A program made the translations under genes and the position numbers. A DNA stretch of 64,000 bases from Dalbergia cochinchinensis. Lineage: Eukaryota; Streptophyta; Magnoliopsida; Fabales; Fabaceae. Positions 57,929-64,000 of this stretch are shown piece by piece. Position 1 is the first letter of the stretch. Every line of letters begins with the position of its first letter. Location: assembly GCA_031216125.1 (NCBI GenBank), contig CM062376.1, positions 54,480,719 to 54,544,718 of the forward strand, written 5' to 3'. The notes below the pieces were generated by a model, which ran no database searches, was not told the origin of the DNA, and worked only from the letters and a program-made list of their open reading frames with translations.

Positions 57929-60900
57929 GTTGATGAGAAAAGGTTTAGTCTTTAAAACAAAAATTATGTAAGGAAGAAAGAGAAGATATAGGATGCAAAA
58001 AAGAAGATGAAGAGGTTTAGAAGAAGAGTGTGACTAGGACTGTGGTAAGAAGAAAAGAAGAGTTTATGTTGGGACACAAAGATGGAGGTTGAGGTTACAG
58101 AGGGATGTGAAAGAGGATGGAATGGTTGAGATCTTGAGATTTGGAGAAAATGAAATAGTTTGAAAATGCATATATGGGAAGATGAAGGTTAAGGCAAGAC
58201 TTGAGAGGTTTAAAAGAATGTGACGTGACTGAAGGTAAAATGACATGGGAGAGAGAAACTCTAACATAGTGGATAGAAACTCTCATCTCTTCATCATTCT
58301 TTCAAAAGAGAGTCATCAGACATTTGATCCCACTTTCTGAATATTCAGGGGTTTACTTTCTAACCCTTACGGAACTTTTGTATCTAACCCTAATTCTTCT
58401 TCTTGCTTTGAGTTCAATCCTTTCATATAATCATCATTCACTGATCTTCTTTCTGACCAAGTAATCTTTTTCTGATCACATAGTCTTCTTTTTGATCGAT
58501 CCATTTTCAAACTGTGCATCCTGATTTGTTTCTAATCTTGCAAAACTGATATACCATACCTCACAGAGAATTGTGGCCTTGTAAACTGACTTATGAAGTT
58601 ATTGTACATTGATAAGCATAGTCTTCAGGAGGATGTGTACACTAATGATTACAGATGCTTTGCTTGATCTTCATAAAGGAGCAGTGAAGAGAGACCATCC
58701 AAAAAGTTTTTATGTAAGAATGCTTATGCATAAGTGAAAACTTAAAAGTTTTTCAAAACAAGAAAACAACCAAGAGATTTGTAGCTACAGAGAATACATC
58801 TTGATACAAGATCTTCAGTAGACAAATCTATTCACCAACCATCTCCATTTTAAGAGCATAACATAAGAAGGAAATTTTACAGAAAACACATAAGGAAAAG
58901 AAGAGCTGAAAGGATTCTTGTAAGGATAAATAGCATAAGAAGTTTCTGGTGATAGGAAAACAACTTACCTCAAGAGATGGTCTTGCACTTGATTCCTTAT
59001 CCGCAGCATCTGGGTTCAAAGAACTTAACATGTGTTGGCCTTTCCCTTTTTTTTGATCTTTTCTCCTTTAATAGATTTGCTTGCCTTGATGATATCAGAT
59101 TCATCCAGATGATCATAGAGTTTTTTCTAAGCATGGATGATGATGTCTTGAAGATAATGAGTAGACTTAGCCTTTCTCTTGAGCTTGGATAGCACATTCA
59201 GCATAACATCCACTAAACTTTGATACTACAAAGTTTTCTCAACAAATATAGATATTGTGGTGGTGATGAAAGCATGGTTGATAAATATCCAAGGAATGAC
59301 TTGATTTTCATATCCTTGGGAATACTCTCAGAACTTTGATAGCAGAAGATAATTTTTAAGGACTGAACTATCGTGTAGTTACAGTATAGTCGAATCATTC
59401 TACTTCTGTATTGTCCTCAAATTGCTCATGTTTTTTATCAGAAAGATTACTTTTTGATCATTTTGAATGGTCTGAGCATCACTTTCTGAAAGACTGAGGT
59501 TCTGGAGCTCACTTTCTGAAGCTTTTGGCTTTCATCTGCTGGCTTTCTGAAGATGCCTTGAGATAGAAAATCTCAAGACTTTCTTCGGCATAATCAATAT
59601 TATTAGCAAAGACTTCCTTAAGGTTTTTCTTTATCATCATCATGAGAGATCCTAGAAAAGATTAACTCTTAGGAACTATGGCAACACTTAGAACCAGAGC
59701 CTAATATCTGGATAGATCATCATCAGAGTACTTCTATTGATGTTTCAGGCAGAGAGATATATTAGAAATACCTGCACGAAGAAATATGACTTTGGTATCT
59801 AGACTTCCATGGGTCCTTATTAGTTAGTTTTAGATAAAGAGATTTTTCAACCTTTTTAAAGGAAATCCTTTTCAGGATTCATTTGTTGTAAAGGTATCTC
59901 TTTAAATATATTGAAAAACAGAAATAAAAGAGAATACATATATAGCAGATGATGTTGCATAGATCTTTCTCATTTAGTTTCACCTATATATCTCAGTCCA
60001 ATTTCCAAAAATGAGAGATGCTGACCATCTTTCACAAAAACATAGTTTTTAAATTTTGTCAAATAAAACAGGTCAGACCTTATGATGTTATGAAGTCCTC
60101 TCAAGGATTTAGAAAAAATTTGTTACATGTTCCTATAGCTTCTTGGAGGCTTCAGAGACATATAACTTGAGAAGAGTAAACTGTCCTGGAGTATTTCTCT
60201 CTTTCAGCTTTCCAGCTTTAGATTAGATCTTCTTAAGTGATCATGGCAACTCTATAAGTCCTTATATAGTTTGAGATATATAGATGAATAGACTTGGAAT
60301 CTTTCTAGCAACTCAACTCATAAAAAGAATTAAAGAAGATAGGATACAGATACTTTTACCTCATGAGTTACTTATGATATTCTTCAGCGGTGAAGCATAG
60401 AATGGCAGCAAGTTTTAGCACAACAAGTCCTTCTGACCAAGACTTTCTAGAGGTATGGCACATTCTTCCTTTTAGGACAGGGATATGTTTATTTAGAGCT
60501 GAACAGGTACATGATGTGTGACATTGCTATTATAAGCAGATGTTCTTTCTCAAGATGATCTTTGTCCTGATTTGTCATTCATGAGATTGATGTCTTTTTG
60601 ATATAGTCATTACAAACTTCAATTATAAATCATAGATAGAGAATTTATTTCTAAGAACAATCCTCAAATAACAATATCAGATCTTTCTACTTCACAAAGA
60701 AGCTTTAGTAATTTTCATTGCTTTAACAAGGTAAGACATTCTGACATGTTATAAATAGGATCAAAGACATCTTGATACACTCTGAAAAATTTTCAATATC
60801 ATGTGCAGACTGATTCTTATATAGCCTTTCATATGTAACATATAGTACATAGAGAGCATATATGGCTATAGCTCAGGGTATATATGAACCAAGACTTGAC

Positions 60901-61113
60901 TTCATTGAAACACAAAACTTTCTTCTTTGAACAAATCATGTCAACAAGTCTCTTTTGAATCCCTTCCAACATCTAATCGAACTGTGCCATGACTTAGAGT
61001 CTTGTCAGCAAAGGATCATTAGATAAAAGATTAATCTTGAAAAGATGGTGTATGCCATTCTGTCCTTTGGATATTTATCCTCTACAATCATTAGATTGGT
61101 CAACCCCTTAGAA

Positions 61114-61130
61114 GCCTGACTCTGATACCA
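61114..61130 (-). other. Primer-binding site of the LARD-like element
   Basis: Minus-strand TGGTATCAGAGTCAGGC, two bases inside the 5' LTR, is close to the plant initiator methionine tRNA 3' complement TGGTATCAGAGC. Confidence 0.82.
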
Positions 61131-61132
61131 CT

Positions 61133-63160
61133 TGTAGGTGAAGATGTGCACGAGAAGGGGAGTTGAATTGTCCTTTAATCTTTTTTTACATTTTCTGAAA
61201 CTTTTGAAAAGGATGACTATCAACTATAAAACTTGAAGTACAGCGGAAACAATAGTCGGTAGTTTCAGAAAGTAGATTTCTAAACTTTAATAAATACAAC
61301 ATTTATAACTAACATAAAATGAGAAAGGCAGACAATACCACGAGTAAGAGAAAGAAACAACAAAGATAAATAAAAGAGATTAGAGTAAGAGACATTGGAC
61401 ACAAGGAATTTTATACTGGTTTGGCCAACCTGCCTACATCCAGTACTTAATAACTGTTGAAGTTCCACTATAACAACAACTTTCTCAACCTGAGAAAGTA
61501 AAGATAGATAGTCTTTTCATTAGTCTTCCCAAGCTATCATCCAAGGATTCTAGAAATCACCTATAGCCAAGGATTTTTGATAGTTCTGTACTAGCCTCTC
61601 CAAGCTTATATGAGTAGTCTTGACTCTGGCCTCTAAAAGCCAACTTGTGACTGACATGTAATTCCTTCAGCACGTTATTAATAGTCTTTTCCCAGCCTTT
61701 CCAAGCTGTAAGTAGTCCTGACACTGGCTTCTTCAAGCTCAACCGAGTACTCTTGACACTAACTTCTCCAAACCCAAGCGTGACTAACAGGCAACTTCTT
61801 CAGCACGTTGCAAGTAGTCTTTCCCCAGCCTCTCCAAGCTGCAAGTAGTCTATTCCCGGCCTCTCCAAACCATAAGTAGTCTATTCTCGGCCCTTCCAAG
61901 TTGCAAGTAATCTTTGACTAGCTTCTTTAAACTAAACCATGATCAGTAAGAACACTTTATTGTTGCATTGCAAGTAGTTTTACCTTAGCCTCTCCAAGCG
62001 ATGTCTCACACTAATCACTAACGGATTAAGGATACAAAGGTTTGTGTTTGGTTTGCCACTCAAACTAACCTACAATCAAGTTTCCTTAAAGATGATACAT
62101 TTTAAAAAGATCTTGGGAGAACTTGAATGACTTCCTTCTTCTACTTCTTCCATAAGAAAAACATAAATCTAACTATGAATATAGAAGGAAGATTTTCTTT
62201 ACACTTCAAGGATAAAACTGACTGTATGATAAAGATTGAATATTCCAGGAAGTAGGAAGAGATTTTTGTAGAGTTTCCTCTCTTAAATCTCCAGATCTCT
62301 CAACATTCTTCAAGCTTAGCATCTTCTTAAATAATGGTCTTTCTTTGTGAACGTTGCCACAGATTAGTTCTTCTAGTGACACGTGTTGATCATCAGTTTG
62401 TCTTGAAAGAAATAACTAGAAGAGAGGTTGATAGAACTGTCACATCAGTGGCAGAAGCCGTTGTAAATATGAGTTTTCTGATTTTCCATCATAAACTACT
62501 TTTCTACGTTCTAAGTAAGCTTTTTGAACTCCTCCTTCATGAAGCCAGGTTGGTTGATTAAGTTGACAAAGAGATGATGTACCAGTTTGAAATTGAGTTT
62601 GTCTTGATAATTTGAAATTCAAATTTCAAATTTCCCTCCCTTTCCTGTAGCATTATTTGCTTCATTCACAAGTGAGCTTTCTAATGTATGTAATCAGCCC
62701 TTGAAGAGTTATTTTCGCTTTTTGATCTTCAATCAAGTCTTCTTGATGATGATTTCTTTACAATTATGATGACTGAAGATTAAGTTACACGTTGCATATG
62801 GACATATTCTGATATCTTCATCTTGAGAGTACTTTCTAATATCCCATGCTACTTTCTGAAGTCTTTTTTCTTGGTTTCTTGTAGCATTGCAGCCTTCCTC
62901 TAATCGTTAGCTATCAAAAGCTTTGATAAGGATATAATTTTACTTCTTTAATATAACAAATCTTGTAACATGTTTACATATGTATAGTGAAATATATACT
63001 CATTTGAGTAAGTCTTGCTCTTGCTAAATGATAGAATTTGTTATAATCTGACAAGAAACTCAATAGAGACATCGATCGTTCTTCAAAGTATTTTCTTTGA
63101 ATTAATTTTGTTGCCATTCAAAACATATGAGCATGAGCACAAGGGTTCTGGAGCTAACAA
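61133..63160 (-). repeat. 5' LTR of the LARD-like element
   Basis: 2028 bp. It carries the second copy of the CAAGTAGT minisatellite (about 61590-62000) and is about 108 bp longer than its partner because of small insertions. Confidence 0.9.
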
Positions 63161-63165
63161 AGATC

Positions 63166-63560
63166 ACTGCATTCATCATATACATATTCATGTTATTTTG
63201 AATTATTTCCCTATGATCTATGTGGATTAATTGAATACTAAAAGAATGGATTAAGTGAATACTAAAAGAAAAACACTTCAGAATGATGATTTTGAAAGTT
63301 AAAAATGAATCTTCGGTACGTAATGCATGCTCACATTTTTCTAATAAACTAAAGTGGCTAGAACGATGGTGATAACATTTATAATTGTATATTTAAGGAA
63401 TGCCCTACTGAGAATGTTACAATTCTTATCCCTATGTTTGTGTGTTCCCATATTGTTTCCAGATAGTATAAACGAATAAAGAAGTTGCTCGAGCTGGAGA
63501 TCCATGTATCAGGGTAGCTTGATTGCTAAAGACCACTAGTAGTTCTGCTATTAAAATGTT
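63166..63560 (+). repeat. Continuation of the interrupted long LTR-like sequence
   Basis: 63325-63430 aligns by eye with 35770-35875 of the 5.3-kb insertion. GCATGCTCAC(A/C)TTTTTCTAA, GATG(G/A)TGA and TGCCCTA(C/T)TGAGA blocks occur in the same order and spacing. This supports the view that 51060-53415 and 63166 onward are two halves of one related LTR. Confidence 0.5.
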
Positions 63561-64000
63561 TAAGTGAAATAGATATGTATTAAAGCTCATAAAAACAATT
63601 TTTTTTATGTATTTGGATATATAATCTACAAATACTATATTTCCTCTATATATAATTGTGAAGAGTTATGGATTAATTACTGCTTGATTCGCTCTAATAC
63701 ACTATAGCTACTTAAGAAAGGTCTGCTAAATTTATAAGTAATAACTCTTAAGTATAATGTTATGGCTGAAGGATGATGATGCACGTAAGAGAGTGCTACA
63801 CGCCGGTGGCTGCAACCATCTTGGAATGCAATTGCGGGGTAAACTAAAATCCTAGAAAAATCCGTAACATAATGTCGATGCGGGCCAACATAACAGCATT
63901 GCAGTTGCAACGCAACACAATAAAACACAACAAATCCAAAAAATCAACTATGTATCTCGCTTTTGCTTTTGCATTCTCGCACAACCTCAACCACCATGAG
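63561..64000. other. Window end, no gene recognised
   Basis: It may still be part of the long LTR-like sequence. No motif was identified. Confidence 0.4.

Larger units (their letters stand above)
53416..63160 (-). mobile_element. Large retrotransposon derivative (LARD-like) with about 2-kb LTRs
   Basis: Direct repeats at 53416-55335 and 61133-63160 both run from TGTA(A/G)GTGAA to CT(C/A)ACA, and an exact 5-bp AAGAT flanks the whole at 53411-53415 and 63161-63165. A primer-binding site lies inside the right LTR and a polypurine tract inside the left one, so the element is on the minus strand. The 5.8-kb interior has no gag, protease, integrase, reverse transcriptase or RNase H that I can find, only a broken ORF of the kind often found in large retrotransposon derivatives. 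The PBS and the GTCATCATCAAAAAAAGGGAG-type junction resemble SIRE-like copia elements. It must have used proteins from another element. Confidence 0.87.

Noticed and set aside
53416..63160. Autonomous SIRE-like copia element
   Set aside because: LTRs, PBS and PPT fit, but no gag-pol homology could be found in the 5.8-kb interior.

Overview
This is eukaryotic nuclear DNA from a flowering plant, almost certainly a eudicot. It is AT-rich and gene-poor, with plant-type introns and almost every class of plant transposable element. The species cannot be named from the sequence alone.

Only two genes look intact. A four-exon plus-strand gene (12222-17601) encodes a 181-residue plant selenoprotein-H-like redox protein with a Cys-x-x-Cys site. 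A single-exon plus-strand gene (26886-28358) encodes a fasciclin-like arabinogalactan protein with a signal peptide, one fasciclin domain, a very long Pro/Ala/Gly/Ser/Gln-rich glycomodule and a C-terminal GPI-anchor signal. The two proteins have no evident functional link. A broken GRF zinc-finger ORF enters at the left edge.

The rest is a layered record of transposition. From left to right it holds a Ty1/copia remnant (about 1430-2830, minus), a decayed PIF/Harbinger element with parts of both ORFs (about 2871-6255), MITEs and a nested pair of hAT elements (5393-11966), then the selenoprotein-H-like gene with MITEs in its introns. A SINE with a perfect 17-bp target duplication follows (20498-20689), then a cluster of MITEs including a nested pair (20.5-25.7 kb) and the FLA gene. 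At 30124-41664 there is a three-layer nest: a TIR element, a full-length but dead copia element inside it, and a 5.3-kb non-coding TG...CA element inside the copia reverse transcriptase. A non-autonomous CACTA element lies at 44592-47912. A 9.7-kb large retrotransposon derivative with about 2-kb LTRs (53416-63160) sits inside another LTR-like sequence that resembles the 5.3-kb element.

I did not find an intact autonomous element or a clearly new biological system. The most informative points are the transposon nests, which give a relative order of insertion from exact target-site duplications, the expanded arabinogalactan domain, and the dead catalytic positions of the PIF, integrase and reverse transcriptase remnants. 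All repeat and family calls were made by eye and no database search was run.
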